Assembly: GCF_018390575.1 (NCBI RefSeq)
Contig: NZ_JAHBCJ010000001.1
Coordinates: 372,001-436,000, forward strand
Reading direction: 5' to 3'
DNA: 64,000 nt
Origin: Bhargavaea massiliensis
Lineage (GTDB): Bacteria; Bacillota; Bacilli; Bacillales_A; Planococcaceae
How positions within the stretch are numbered: position 1 is the first letter of the stretch; every line of letters starts with the position of its first letter. The notes under the pieces are model-generated. The model saw only the letters and a program-made list of their open reading frames with translations, did no database searches and was not told where the DNA came from. This document shows positions 41,869 to 51,204 of this stretch, one piece after another. The translations under genes were made by a program, and so were the position numbers.

Positions 41869-42282
41869 TTATTTAATCCCGTATTTTACTTTCCAAGCCT
41901 CTCGCTTCTCCCCCGGATCCAGCTCTGTTAAGTCCTCATATCCGTATTCGGCCTGGAACGCGCCGTCATGATTTAAGATCAACGTGAAGTTCGTCCATGT
42001 TTCCATTTCCTGTTCGCTGAACAGCTGTTGAAGAGCCAGGACCGTCCTTCTCAGCTGACGCTTCTGCAGAATAGTATCATCCGGATCCACAGAAAAAAGG
42101 TCCGGAATATCTAAGTTTAGAATCGGCTGAGTGTTACTTACCGGGTCGTAGTAGAAGTAAACGGTAGAGTAGCCTGGCCAACTTTCAGCATAGAGCTTCA
42201 CAGTGGTCCATTCCTCGGGGATCATGCAATTGATCTGGTGCGCGATTTCTTCATAGTGCTTATCAATTTGTTCTGCGGTCAC
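41869..42282 (-). CDS. YezG-family immunity protein, copy 5
   Basis: 137 aa, GTG start overlapping the copy 6 stop (GTGA), after GGGGGAAGGG. Pattern: CMIPEEWTTVKLYAESWPGY, TVYFYYDPVSNTQPILNLDI, ETWTNFTLILNHDGAFQAEY. Confidence 0.88.
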   Translation of the reverse strand: MTAEQIDKHYEEIAHQINCMIPEEWTTVKLYAESWPGYSTVYFYYDPVSNTQPILNLDIPDLFSVDPDDTILQKRQLRRTVLALQQLFSEQEMETWTNFTLILNHDGAFQAEYGYEDLTELDPGEKREAWKVKYGIK

Positions 42283-42704
42283 TTGTCCCTTCCCCCATGA
42301 AGATAATCGGACTCCCAGCGTTTTCGTTTTTCTAGAGGGTTAAGGTCTGACAGGTCACTGTAATCATAGTCGATCTTCATTTTCCCATCGCTTTGTAACG
42401 ACAATGTCAGCTTCGTCCAAGGTTCTTCATCCTGGTTTTCGAATTCCTTCCATAGAGCTTTGACGTAGTCATATAATTGCTCATCCAACTGATCAAATGT
42501 TTCCTGGCTAACCTCATATTCATCGGGGATATCGAGACTGTATATGTGTTCGCCGCTGCCCGCAGGAGAGTAATAGAAATAGCACTTATAGTACCCATCC
42601 CAATACTCGGCGTACAGCCTCACCCAATCCCACTCTTCAGGAATCATATCAAGAACAGTATGCGTAATCTCAGCGTATAGTTTTTCCTTTTTTTCTGTGT
42701 CCAA
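42279..42704 (-). CDS. YezG-family immunity protein, copy 6
   Basis: 141 aa with TTG start at 42704 after GGAGGGG; an upstream ATG lies before that site. Most acidic copy and, with copy 3, the most diverged (MIPEEWDWVRLYAEYWDGYY, CYFYYSPAGSGEHIYSLDIP, EPWTKLTLSLQSDGKMKIDY). Confidence 0.87.
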   Translation of the reverse strand: MDTEKKEKLYAEITHTVLDMIPEEWDWVRLYAEYWDGYYKCYFYYSPAGSGEHIYSLDIPDEYEVSQETFDQLDEQLYDYVKALWKEFENQDEEPWTKLTLSLQSDGKMKIDYDYSDLSDLNPLEKRKRWESDYLHGGRDK

Positions 42705-42742
42705 CGTTTTTATCCCCTCCGTCATGCAACAAAGCCTTGTTC

Positions 42743-43141
42743 TTAATGGATTGAGTGCCTTTCTTTCCAAAGTCCCCTCTTTTCAACTGGTCCCAGCAGT
42801 GATTGATCCTGATAGCCATATTCAATTTGAAATTCACCAGTACTCTTAAGTATGAATGTCATGCAGGTCCACGGTTCTTCTTCTTGACTCACCAGTTTTT
42901 CATATAACAGGAGAATTGCGTCTCTCAGCTTATCTTCCAGATGTTCAAACTCGGTGGAATCCACTTGGAATCGCTCAGTAATCTCATAATGCAAAAGGGC
43001 TTTAATATCGTTTTCAGGATAATAATAAAAGTATACCGTGTCGTAATCGGCCCATTTTTCCGCGTACAAATATGCTGAACTCCACTTCTCGGGAATCATC
43101 TTTTGAATTTGATCAGCAATTTTCTGATAGATAGTCTCCAT
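42743..43141 (-). CDS. YezG-family immunity protein, copy 7
   Basis: 132 aa, first gene of the row. Pattern: METIYQKIADQIQKMIPEKW, YDTVYFYYYPENDIKALLHY, EPWTCMTFILKSTGEFQIEY. The end (GLWKERHSIH) differs from the GIE ending of copies 1, 2 and 4. Confidence 0.88.
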   Translation of the reverse strand: METIYQKIADQIQKMIPEKWSSAYLYAEKWADYDTVYFYYYPENDIKALLHYEITERFQVDSTEFEHLEDKLRDAILLLYEKLVSQEEEPWTCMTFILKSTGEFQIEYGYQDQSLLGPVEKRGLWKERHSIH

Positions 43142-43269
43142 AACTCAATCCCCATTTCGATTGCGCCATACCTCTATTCTACGGGATACGGCGGAGGGTG
43201 CGGCGGGGTTTCCTAAGTTGGAAGAAAAGAGGAAGAAAGCCCCGGGCGGATTGGACGGAAAGCACCAAA

Positions 43270-43305
43270 AAGCCGGAAAAGGGGTGTCCTCTCCGGCTTC
43301 TGTTA
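43270..43305. terminator. Terminator-like hairpin
   Basis: AGCCGGA pairs with TCCGGCT, weak T-rich end (TCTGTT). Confidence 0.4.
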
Positions 43306-43310
43306 TATGG

Positions 43311-43392
43311 GTTATTGCATCCTGGATTCGAATGATTACCCTGGATGCCTGAGTCTTTACCGTGGCTACACGAGCGATAACCGGTTGAATAA
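43311..43392. repeat. 21-bp period degenerate tandem array R6
   Basis: Units at 43311, 43330, 43351 and 43372 (spacing 19, 21, 21). The two middle units share GAxTxxTTACCxTGG. More decayed than R1-R3. Lies between copy 7 of the immunity row and the 57-aa gene. Confidence 0.5.
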
Positions 43393-43397
43393 AACGC

Positions 43398-43571
43398 TCA
43401 TTGTTTCGATCTGAACAGCACTCTTTTCAAAACACCCATCATCAGACCGGCAAACAAGATCAGCAACACCAGGTAGCCGTTTGACAGTTCTCCGCTATAG
43501 GCACTATAAACAGTTGCTGAAACAATGACGACCAACAGCAATAGAAACCAATCAAGCTTATCCAATTTCAT
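43398..43571 (-). CDS. Small two-span membrane protein, 57 aa
   Basis: Reads MKLDKLDWFLLLLVVIVSAT, then YSAYSGELSNGYLVLLILFAGLMMG (two helices, about 8-24 and 31-48) and a basic end. Ribosome site AAAGGCAGTGAG is moderate. Not recognised, but the layout mirrors the 62-aa protein at 39.4 kb. Confidence 0.6.
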   Translation of the reverse strand: MKLDKLDWFLLLLVVIVSATVYSAYSGELSNGYLVLLILFAGLMMGVLKRVLFRSKQ

Positions 43572-43599
43572 AATTGCTCACTGCCTTTTATGAAATCAC

Positions 43600-45027
43600 T
43601 CAGAACGTCGTCTTCACCGTAATGAACTTCAGCTCGGTCATGCCGTCGATGGCGTATTTGACGCCTTCGCGGCCGTAGCCGCTCATCTTGACGCCGCCGT
43701 ACGGCATGTTGTCGACCCGGAATGTCGGGATGTCATTGATGATGACTGCGCCTGCCTCGATTTCGTCGGCGGCTTTCATCGCGGATTCGATGTCGCGCGT
43801 GTAAATACCCGCGTTCAGGCCGTACTGAGAGTCGTTGACGAGGTCGATTGCTTCGTCGAGGTCCGAGTATTTCATGATGGTGACGATCGGGGCGAACACT
43901 TCCATGCAGACGACGTTCATGTCCGGCGTGACGTCGGTCATGACGGTCGGAGCGATGCCGTTCTGGACGCGCTCGCCGCCGGTGCGGACGGACGCGCCGG
44001 CTTTTTTCGCTTCTTCAATCCATTCCATGGCGCGGTCTGCCTCGCCCGGGTGGATCATCGAGCCGACATCGGTCGCTTCTTCTGCCGGGTCGCCGATCTG
44101 GAGTTTCTCTGTTTCCGCGACGAACTGATCCACGAATTCATCGTAGATATCCTCATGCACGTAAACACGCTGGAGCGAGATGCACACCTGTCCGGCAAAG
44201 CCGAATGCACCGGTGACGGCACGCGGCATGATTTTCTCGAGTGGCACGTCCGGTTCGACGATCAGTGCGGAGTTGGAGCCGAGCTCGAGCGTCAGCTTTT
44301 TCAGGCCGACCTTCGACTTGATGTCGAGCCCGACCGGTACGCTCCCGGTGAACGTTACTTTCTTTACAAGGTCATTCGTGATGAGCGGATCGCTCAGCTC
44401 GCTGCCGCTCCCCGTCACGATTTGGAGGGCACCGTCCGGCAGGCCCGCTTCCTTGAAGATCTCGGCGAGCACCAGAGAAGAAAGCGGCGTTTGCGTGGCC
44501 GGCTTCAGGACGACCGTGTTGCCGACGGCGAATGCCGGCCCGAGTTTATGCGCGACCAGGTTCGACGGGAAGTTGAACGGCGTGATTGCCGAGACGACCC
44601 CGAGCGCCTCCCGCTTTGTCCAGCCGATGCGGTCCGTGACACCCGGCGCCGCGTCCATCGGCACCGTCTCGCCGTACATCGACTTGGCCGCTTCCGCCGA
44701 GAACTGGTACGTCGCGATCGTCCGGTCGATCTCGCCGCGCGCCGTCTTGATCGGCTTGCCGGCTTCCTTTACGAGCAGCTGCGCGAGTTCTTCCTTCTGT
44801 GCCTCGATCAGGTCGACCGCCCTGTAAAGCAGTTCGGCCCGCTCGTAGGCCGGCCATTTCCTGAACTCGAGAAATGCCTCATGGGCACCTTCAATTGCCT
44901 GTTTCACGTCTTCTTCATCCGCTTTTGCAACGGTTGCAATCGCTTCCTGGGAGTACGGCGACTTCAGTTCATACGTGCGCGCCGCGTCCTTCCATTCCCC
45001 GTTGATCCACAGATTCCATGTTTCCAT
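43600..45027 (-). CDS. Aldehyde dehydrogenase family protein
   Basis: 475 aa NAD(P)-dependent aldehyde dehydrogenase. Family landmarks: ITPFNFPSNLVAHKLGPAFA (about 148-167), the nucleotide-binding FTGSVPVG, general base Glu in LTLELGSN (about 247), and nucleophile Cys in FGFAGQVCISLQR (about 281). The pattern is nearer to the GapN / sulfoacetaldehyde-type subgroup than to betaine aldehyde dehydrogenase. Substrate uncertain. ATG after GGGAGGTG. Confidence 0.92.
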   Translation of the reverse strand: METWNLWINGEWKDAARTYELKSPYSQEAIATVAKADEEDVKQAIEGAHEAFLEFRKWPAYERAELLYRAVDLIEAQKEELAQLLVKEAGKPIKTARGEIDRTIATYQFSAEAAKSMYGETVPMDAAPGVTDRIGWTKREALGVVSAITPFNFPSNLVAHKLGPAFAVGNTVVLKPATQTPLSSLVLAEIFKEAGLPDGALQIVTGSGSELSDPLITNDLVKKVTFTGSVPVGLDIKSKVGLKKLTLELGSNSALIVEPDVPLEKIMPRAVTGAFGFAGQVCISLQRVYVHEDIYDEFVDQFVAETEKLQIGDPAEEATDVGSMIHPGEADRAMEWIEEAKKAGASVRTGGERVQNGIAPTVMTDVTPDMNVVCMEVFAPIVTIMKYSDLDEAIDLVNDSQYGLNAGIYTRDIESAMKAADEIEAGAVIINDIPTFRVDNMPYGGVKMSGYGREGVKYAIDGMTELKFITVKTTF

Positions 45028-45117
45028 TTCCCAACACCTCCCAAAACTATTCTATACCCGTTCCGCGCGGGGACCAAATCAGGTACTCTGAATAAAACGA
45101 ATACGGGGGAATGAACG

Positions 45118-45963
45118 ATGAACGAATTGGATGTTGTGCTCAGGACAGGGGAATTCACTTCAAAAGAGACGATCAAAGAGCATTTGGCCAATGCAGGTAT
45201 CGGGAAAGGCGACCGGATCATCGTTCACACGTCGCTGAAAAAGGTCGGCTGGGTATCCGGCGGCGAGCAGGCCTTTGTCGAAGCGCTGCTTGAAACCGTG
45301 ACGGCGGACGGGACAGTCGTCATGCCTGCCCAGTCCTCTGACAACTCAGACCCGAGGCACTGGATGATGCCGCCGGTCCCGGAAGAATGGCACGAGCCGA
45401 TCCGCCGCACGCTGCCGGCCTATGATCCCCATCTGACGCATCTGCGTGGGATGGGCAAGGTCCCCGAGTGCCTCCACCGCCATCCGGAGACGGTCCGAAG
45501 CCCGCATCCGGCGCATTCGTTCATCGCCTGGGGCCGTGACGCAGCGGAATGGATGCGGGATCATCCGCTGACAGATTCCTTCGGGGAGAGGTCCCCGCTC
45601 GGCAAGATGTACGGTTCCGGCGTGAAGGTCCTGCTCGTCGGGACCGGGTACGACACCTGTACGGCACTGCATCTGTCTGAATACCGGGCGCCAGGACTCG
45701 AGACATACCGGGACGGCGCGTCCATGCTGGTAGGCGGCGAGCGGAAATGGATCGAATACGACATGGCGGATCTGGAATCCGATGACTTCCCGCCGCTTGG
45801 AATGGCGTTCGAGCGAGAGCGTCCGGAAGCGGTGACCCGCTGCAAGATCGGCCAAGCGGATGCCCGCGTGATTGACATGGACCTGCTGGTCGACTTCGGG
45901 GTGGAGTGGATTGCGCTGTGGCGGGAAAAGAAAAAAGTCGCGCAGGCGGAAAAGGCCGAGTGA
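45118..45963 (+). CDS. AAC(3)-family N-acetyltransferase (YokD-like)
   Basis: 281 aa of the antibiotic N-acetyltransferase family. Conserved segments: GDRIIVHTSLKKVGWVSGG (about 30-48), DGTVVMPAQSSD (about 64-75), RSPHPAHSFIAWG (about 122-134), LLVGTGYDTCTALHLSE (about 174-190). Chromosomal YokD/YkkB-like members of Bacillales carry this fold; whether it acetylates aminoglycosides cannot be judged from sequence. ATG after GGGGGAATG. Confidence 0.88.
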   Translation: MNELDVVLRTGEFTSKETIKEHLANAGIGKGDRIIVHTSLKKVGWVSGGEQAFVEALLETVTADGTVVMPAQSSDNSDPRHWMMPPVPEEWHEPIRRTLPAYDPHLTHLRGMGKVPECLHRHPETVRSPHPAHSFIAWGRDAAEWMRDHPLTDSFGERSPLGKMYGSGVKVLLVGTGYDTCTALHLSEYRAPGLETYRDGASMLVGGERKWIEYDMADLESDDFPPLGMAFERERPEAVTRCKIGQADARVIDMDLLVDFGVEWIALWREKKKVAQAEKAE

Positions 45964-46031
45964 CCATTCTAGTTTTGGGGAGCGAATAGTAGGGTAAACT
46001 TAGGGGAAATCGAATGAAGTGGGGGATGGAT

Positions 46032-46280
46032 ATGGCGAAAAAGGAACCGTTCATGGAAGAGACGTACGAGGACCGGAAGCTCCGCGAAGAGCTGGGGCGG
46101 CGGACGAATGCGGGCTTTGCGCGGCTGGAAAATATGGAGATGGAAGCTGGGGCGATTGATCTTCCGACTGATGAGACCGTGCTTGAGCCCCTGTCCGAAG
46201 AAGAAATTAAGCGCCGTGTGGGATCTGGCAACTACGAGGCCGCAAAGGATGACAAGCAGACAGGCTCCATCAACAGCTGA
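46032..46280 (+). CDS. Small acidic hypothetical protein
   Basis: 82 aa, not recognised. Start at 46032 after GTGGGGGATG. Very acidic and polar (EETYEDRKLREELGRRT, then LPTDETVLEPLSEEEIKRR), without membrane segment or Cys; probably partly disordered. Followed at once by a terminator, so it is expressed alone or with the acetyltransferase gene 68 bp before. Confidence 0.65.
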   Translation: MAKKEPFMEETYEDRKLREELGRRTNAGFARLENMEMEAGAIDLPTDETVLEPLSEEEIKRRVGSGNYEAAKDDKQTGSINS

Positions 46281-46284
46281 CGAA

Positions 46285-46309
46285 TGGCCGCATCGTTGCG
46301 GCTTTTTTG
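46285..46309 (+). terminator. Terminator
   Basis: GCCGC-N6-GCGGC then TTTTTTG. Confidence 0.9.
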
Positions 46310-46329
46310 TATTGGGCGGATGCTGCTGT

Positions 46330-46419
46330 CAGGGAACGTTGACATACTGGAGTGAGACGTTAACATAGTCAATTGAAACGTTGACATACTCGACTGAGAC
46401 GTTAACATAAGCGCTCATC
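46330..46419. repeat. 21-bp tandem array R3 (ACGTTRACATA)
   Basis: Four units start at 46336, 46357, 46378 and 46399, exactly 21 bp apart. Units 1 and 3 open with ACGTTGACATACT and end in GAG; units 2 and 4 open with ACGTTAACATA. The alternation suggests a 42-bp duplication. Between two convergent genes and flanked by their terminators. See also the ORF entry on the minus strand. Confidence 0.9.
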
Positions 46420-46420
46420 A
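46331..46420 (-). CDS. Possible 29-aa heptapeptide-repeat ORF within R3
   Basis: Minus-strand frame: ATG AGC GCT, then three repeats of consensus YVNVS[VIL][EDQ], YVNVP, and TGA at the array end. Differences between units in YVNVS are synonymous (GTT/GTC), and the two variable residues change conservatively. No ribosome site is visible and the moaA terminator hairpin lies just upstream, so translation is doubtful; kept as a low-confidence ORF. Confidence 0.25.
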
Positions 46421-46475
46421 AAACAGGGCTGACACAAGAGGCGGATCATTCCGCTCCGTGTGTCAGCCCTGTTCT
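46421..46475 (-). terminator. Terminator of the moa-mob operon
   Basis: AACAGGGCTGACAC pairs with GTGTCAGCCCTGTT, followed on the minus strand by TTGATG. Confidence 0.85.
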
Positions 46476-46481
46476 CCTGTT

Positions 46482-47498
46482 TCAGCCGCCGATATACGAC
46501 ATGCCGATTTTCTTCCGGTTGCGCGCGGTCTGTTCGGTGCGTTCGTCGGAATAGCGGTCAGCCCGATTTTCCCAGACGCCCGCGATGGCCGCCATGAGTT
46601 CTTTATCGGTAGCTCCGTCCCTGATCAAGCCGCGCAGGTCGAATCCGCCTTCCGCGAACAGGCAGGTGATCAGCTTGCCGTCGGATGACAGGCGTGCGCG
46701 GGTGCATGTCGAGCAGAACGATTCCGACACCGAGGTAATAAAGCCTATTTCCGCGCCGTGGTCCTTGTGTCGGTAACGCTTGGCGACTTCCCCGTAATAG
46801 TCCTGCCCGACCGGCTCGAGGTCGTACACATCGCTGAGCCTGTCGAAGATTTCTTTTTTCGTGACAACGTCTTTGAAGCTCCAGCCGTTGTCGTTGCCGA
46901 CATCCATGAATTCAATAAACCGGAGCGTGATGCCGCACTCTTTGAAATAGGCGGTCATCGGCAGGATCTCGGAGTCGTTGACGTCCTTTTTCACGACCAT
47001 GTTCACCTTGATCTCGAAACCGACGTCCTTGGCGTAGTCGATCTGCTTCAGGATACGCGATGGGTCGACGCCCCGGCCGTTCAGTTCACCGGAGATGACT
47101 GGGTCCAGGGCATCGAGGCTGATGTTCAGCCGGCGCAGGCCCGCATCATAAAGCGGCTGGGCATGCGCGCCGAGGAGCAGCCCATTCGTCGTGAGGCCGA
47201 TGTCTTCGATACCGCCGACGGAGAGGATCCGCTCCACCAGTTCCGGAAGCCCCCGGCGCATCAGCGGCTCACCGCCGGTCAGGCGGATCTTCTTCACGCC
47301 GGCGTCCGCAAACAGGCGGGTGAGCCGGTGGATTTCCTCGAATGTGAGCAGTTCCGACTTCGGGAGGAAGGCGTAATCATCCCCGAATACCTCTTTCGGC
47401 ATGCAGTAGGAACATCTGAAGTTGCACCGGTCGGTGACGGAGATCCGAAGATCACGGATCGGCCGCCCGAACCGGTCAGTCAAAGGCTGTCGGGTCAT
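46482..47498 (-). CDS. moaA: GTP 3',8-cyclase MoaA
   Basis: 338 aa radical SAM enzyme starting molybdenum-cofactor synthesis from GTP. N-terminal cluster Cys25, Cys29, Cys32 (CNFRCSYC); C-terminal cluster in [20 protein letters not shown] with a third Cys at LITC; C-terminal GG tail (SYIGG). Last gene of the operon moeA-mobB-moaE-moaD-mobA-moaA. Confidence 0.97.
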   Translation of the reverse strand: MTRQPLTDRFGRPIRDLRISVTDRCNFRCSYCMPKEVFGDDYAFLPKSELLTFEEIHRLTRLFADAGVKKIRLTGGEPLMRRGLPELVERILSVGGIEDIGLTTNGLLLGAHAQPLYDAGLRRLNISLDALDPVISGELNGRGVDPSRILKQIDYAKDVGFEIKVNMVVKKDVNDSEILPMTAYFKECGITLRFIEFMDVGNDNGWSFKDVVTKKEIFDRLSDVYDLEPVGQDYYGEVAKRYRHKDHGAEIGFITSVSESFCSTCTRARLSSDGKLITCLFAEGGFDLRGLIRDGATDKELMAAIAGVWENRADRYSDERTEQTARNRKKIGMSYIGG

Positions 47499-47514
47499 GT
47501 TCGCTTCCTCCTTC

Positions 47515-48075
47515 TCATTGCTCGTTCGGCGTATTCACGTTCCGGAATACGGACAGGTCCGGATTCAGTTCCCGCGCGTCGATCCATTCTGTCTCCAAAG
47601 AATCGAGAAACGGCATGACGCCGCGTTCGCCACGTGCGAGTGCTTCTCCAATACGGCCGGCCAGCGCCCCGCTCCAGACACTGAACAGCGGGATCGGATG
47701 GTCTTTCGTGCGGACGGCGGTCACGTCCGCATCCGGATCGGCCAGCGTAATGAGCTTGCGCACTTCCATCGGGCCGATGCCGGGCATGTCGCACGGTATC
47801 ACGGCGAACCCGTCCGCTGGCCGCAATTTCATTGCAGAAAAGATACCGGCAAGCGGACCGGCACTGGCAAACTCCGGAAGGTCCGTAATAACGTCCGCCC
47901 CGCCAAACCGCTCCGCGTGCTCCGGCCGGGCGGAAACGATGACTTCACTGCAGCCGCCTTCAAGGAGCGCTTCATGCGCCCGCTCCCAGAACAGCCAGCC
48001 TTCGTAATCGGCAAAGGCCTTCGGAGAGCCGAACCGCCTGGACTGGCCGCCTGCCAGAACGATTCCCGTCGTCAT
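47515..48075 (-). CDS. mobA: Molybdenum cofactor guanylyltransferase MobA
   Basis: 186 aa; links GMP to molybdopterin to give the MGD cofactor that NarG needs. N-terminal nucleotide motif [17 protein letters not shown] (about 4-20) and VIPCDMPGI (Mg-binding Asp, about 97). Its ATG overlaps the moaD stop by one base (TGATG). Confidence 0.94.
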   Translation of the reverse strand: MTTGIVLAGGQSRRFGSPKAFADYEGWLFWERAHEALLEGGCSEVIVSARPEHAERFGGADVITDLPEFASAGPLAGIFSAMKLRPADGFAVIPCDMPGIGPMEVRKLITLADPDADVTAVRTKDHPIPLFSVWSGALAGRIGEALARGERGVMPFLDSLETEWIDARELNPDLSVFRNVNTPNEQ

Positions 48076-48308
48076 CAGCCGCCGCTTACCGGCGGGATAA
48101 ATGCCGCGGTGTCGCCTTCAGCGAGGACGTCCCCGTCCAGGGCATACTCCTCATTGACCGCAACGCGCGCGCCGCCCCCGCGGATGCCCGGATATTTTTC
48201 TTCGGCCCATTCCAGCAGCTCCCCTACAGTCCTGCCGGCAAGCGGGGCCTTTTCTTCCGGGACACCCGTCAGGTCCCGGATGCCCGCGAAATATAGAAGG
48301 TTGATCAT
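48075..48308 (-). CDS. moaD: Molybdopterin synthase small subunit MoaD
   Basis: 77 aa ubiquitin-like sulfur carrier ending in the required GG (PPVSGG). Start at 48308 (MINLLYFAGIRDLTG), overlapping moaE by 4 bp. It is activated by MoeB. Confidence 0.95.
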   Translation of the reverse strand: MINLLYFAGIRDLTGVPEEKAPLAGRTVGELLEWAEEKYPGIRGGGARVAVNEEYALDGDVLAEGDTAAFIPPVSGG

Positions 48309-48745
48309 GTGTTCCGCACCTCCGGTTTTTTGTTCTGATCGCCGATCCACTGCTCGCCCGTTTCCCAGATTTCCTTTTTCCAGATCGGCACGTCCTGCTT
48401 GATCCGCTCGATCGCATATTCATTGGCTTCATAAGCGGCTTTCCGGTGGGGTGAGGAAACGGCGATGACAACGGCGACTTCGCCCACGTCCAGTTCGCCG
48501 ATCCGGTGGGCGATTGCGACGCGGGTCCCTTCCCACTTTTCCTCAATCTCCCCGCCGATCTGGGCCATCTTCTTTTCCGCCATCGGCACGTACGCCTCAT
48601 AGCTCAGATAAAGCGTCCGGATGCCCTTTGTCCACTCGCGGACATGGCCGGTGAACGTGACGACGGCCCCTGCCTCAGGACGGAGAACGTGGTCCGCATA
48701 GCGCTGCGGGTCGATCGGCTTGTCGGTGATTTCATAGATGGACAT
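48305..48745 (-). CDS. moaE: Molybdopterin synthase large subunit MoaE
   Basis: 146 aa catalytic partner of MoaD. Landmarks: GAVVTFTGHVREW (about 26-38), LSYEAYVPMAEKKM, HRIGELDVGEVAVVIAVSSP (about 80-99), and the catalytic Lys stretch VPIWKKEIW. Overlaps mobB by 14 bp. Confidence 0.95.
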   Translation of the reverse strand: MSIYEITDKPIDPQRYADHVLRPEAGAVVTFTGHVREWTKGIRTLYLSYEAYVPMAEKKMAQIGGEIEEKWEGTRVAIAHRIGELDVGEVAVVIAVSSPHRKAAYEANEYAIERIKQDVPIWKKEIWETGEQWIGDQNKKPEVRNT

Positions 48746-49256
48746 GGCCTGTACCCCCTTTTAGCCAGCGGCCGAACCAGCCGCGGATGGCTTCTGTGTC
48801 TTCCCTTGAAATGATTTCCGGTGCACCGAGAGCGTCCGCATCCGCCGTGACGGCGAGCCGGATGTCCGGAAGGCTTTTTAGCTGTTCCCAGTCCTCCGCG
48901 CTCCGCACGAGGACGATTTTTTCGAACGGCGCCTGCTTGAACCCCTCGACGAGGATGAGATCCGGCCGGGCAGCGGCCGCCAGACGAATCAATGGAAGAG
49001 GACCGGTCTCCGCTTGTCTTAAATGAAGCTGGATGATCCCGCCTCCCGACACGGCGGAAGCTGCCGCCCCGTCCCCGAAAAACTTCATGCTGTCTGTTTC
49101 CGAATCGGGCAGTGCCGGCGGGCCGCCGTGGCCATGGTGCTTGACCGTCGCCGTCCGGAGTCCTCGGGACGAGGCTTCCGAGATCAGGGTCCGGATCAGT
49201 GTCGTCTTTCCGCTGTTCTTGAACCCGGCGACCTGGAGCACCCTCACAGTTTCCAT
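48732..49256 (-). CDS. mobB: Molybdopterin-guanine dinucleotide protein MobB
   Basis: 174 aa GTP-binding protein aiding MGD formation. Walker A GFKNSGKTTLIRTL (about 11-24), then VKHHGHGG (about 38-45) and ILVEGFKQAPFEKIVLVR (about 106-123). Overlaps moeA by 13 bp. Confidence 0.93.
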   Translation of the reverse strand: METVRVLQVAGFKNSGKTTLIRTLISEASSRGLRTATVKHHGHGGPPALPDSETDSMKFFGDGAAASAVSGGGIIQLHLRQAETGPLPLIRLAAAARPDLILVEGFKQAPFEKIVLVRSAEDWEQLKSLPDIRLAVTADADALGAPEIISREDTEAIRGWFGRWLKGGTGHVHL

Positions 49257-50491
49257 TGTGTGCTGCCTTCCTCAACGCCGAGCAGAAGGACGTCGACCTC
49301 ATCTCCCTTTTTGAATCCCCGCGTCCCGCCCGGCAAGACGATCATCGCATTGCCGCGGGCGATCGAGGATACCGCGTTGGACTTATTAAAGCCGGCGGGC
49401 GATGCCGTGTTGCCATCATAAACTGCCCGGACGAAACGGGTGAACGGGTTCGGCTTCGTGAAGTCCTCGCCGAGCACCGCTTTTGTATGAGGCAAAAATA
49501 GCTTGTCCGCACCCATCATCTTGAGGAGGGCCGGGCGCGTGAACAGCTCGAAGCCGGTAAAGCAGGATGACGGGTTGCCTGACAGGCCAAACAGCAGCTT
49601 GCCGCCGCCCGCAGCGACCGTTGTCACGCTGCCGGGCCGCATCGCGACTTTGTTGAACAGGACTTCCGCTCCGATCCGTTCATAGACAGCCGGCAGATAG
49701 TCGAAGTCGCCGACCGATACCCCGCCGGTCGTAATGAGGGCATCCGTCTCGGTAAGCGCCCGTTCGACCGTCCCGATGACGGCGTCCAGATCGTCCGCCT
49801 GTGCACCGTACGTCCGGCATTCGATGCCCATCCGGCGGAGCTGTGCCGCGATCATCGGGCCGTTGCTGTTGCGGATCTTGCCCGGCGCAAGCGGCTCGCC
49901 GACACCGACCAGTTCAGTCCCGGTGGCAAGAATCCCTACAACCGGGCGCCGGGCGATCTTGACGTGCGCGTAGCCGAATGTCGCGAGCACCGCGACCGTC
50001 CCTGCATGGATGTAGCTTCCGGCGGGGACAACTTCCTCGCCTTCCGCCAGGTCCTCCCCCTTCAGCGAGACGTTCTCAAGCGGTTCAAATGGCTTGCGAA
50101 TCGTGAAGGTGTCCCCGTCCTCCACCGTCTGCTCGAACATGACGATGGCATCCGCCCCGTCCGGAAGCGGCGCGCCGGTCATGATGCGGGCGGCCTGCCT
50201 TTCGCCAAGTGTTTGATTCGAGACACTGCCAGCTTGAATTTCATCGATGACGGAGAATGGGATCCGGTTGCTGCCGGAAGCGCCCTCGGTGTCCTTGGAG
50301 CGAACAGCGAACCCGTCATATGGCGACCGGTTAAACGGCGGCACCGGATGGGAGGCGGTCACCGGCTCGGCGAGGATCCTGCCCGCGCTTTCCTCGAGCG
50401 GGACTGTCTCCGTCCCCGTCGGTGCGGCGTGTGCGAGCACACGCTCCACCGCTTCTGCGACCGGTATCGGTTTCCGAATTTCCACCATCAT
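49244..50491 (-). CDS. moeA: Molybdopterin molybdenumtransferase MoeA
   Basis: 415 aa; inserts molybdate into adenylated molybdopterin. Landmarks: PPFNRSPYDGFAVRS (about 51-65), IMTGAPLPDGADAIVMFE (about 106-123), TGGVSVGDFDYL (about 255-266), LFGLSGNPSSC (about 302-312). ATG after AGGAGGCGGTC. First gene of the operon, divergent from moaC. Confidence 0.96.
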   Translation of the reverse strand: MMVEIRKPIPVAEAVERVLAHAAPTGTETVPLEESAGRILAEPVTASHPVPPFNRSPYDGFAVRSKDTEGASGSNRIPFSVIDEIQAGSVSNQTLGERQAARIMTGAPLPDGADAIVMFEQTVEDGDTFTIRKPFEPLENVSLKGEDLAEGEEVVPAGSYIHAGTVAVLATFGYAHVKIARRPVVGILATGTELVGVGEPLAPGKIRNSNGPMIAAQLRRMGIECRTYGAQADDLDAVIGTVERALTETDALITTGGVSVGDFDYLPAVYERIGAEVLFNKVAMRPGSVTTVAAGGGKLLFGLSGNPSSCFTGFELFTRPALLKMMGADKLFLPHTKAVLGEDFTKPNPFTRFVRAVYDGNTASPAGFNKSNAVSSIARGNAMIVLPGGTRGFKKGDEVDVLLLGVEEGSTQWKL

Positions 50492-50563
50492 GACCGCCTC
50501 CTGTTTGCATCTGCTATACTCTGATTATCCTGATTTTAACATAGCCCCGAAAGGATGATTCCT

Positions 50564-51052
<489 letters not shown>

Positions 51053-51065
51053 GTCGAATTTGATG

Positions 51066-51093
51066 GAAACCGCCTGATTGGGCGGTTTTTTTG
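51066..51093 (+). terminator. moaC terminator
   Basis: AACCGCC-N6-GGCGGTT then TTTTTT. Confidence 0.9.
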
Positions 51094-51118
51094 ATGAGCA
51101 TGATTTATGTTTCCTGAG

Positions 51119-51204
51119 CTCGAAAAGGTTAGCGACAGTCCGATTACGGAGCCCCAAATCCAACTGCCGGCTCTAAATCCGAATGGGGCCGCTTTAGTCC
51201 GCCC
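51119..51204. repeat. About 20-bp period degenerate array R7 (TCCGA)
   Basis: Units at 51119, 51139, 51159, 51178 and 51198 (spacing 20, 20, 19, 20), most beginning TCCRA after an A-rich or G end (CAG, AAA, AAA, TAG). Between convergent moaC and moaB. The period is less regular than in R1-R4. Confidence 0.4.

Noticed and set aside
46330-46419. R3 as a CRISPR array
   Set aside because: Units are 21 bp with no spacer separation and no cas genes in the window.
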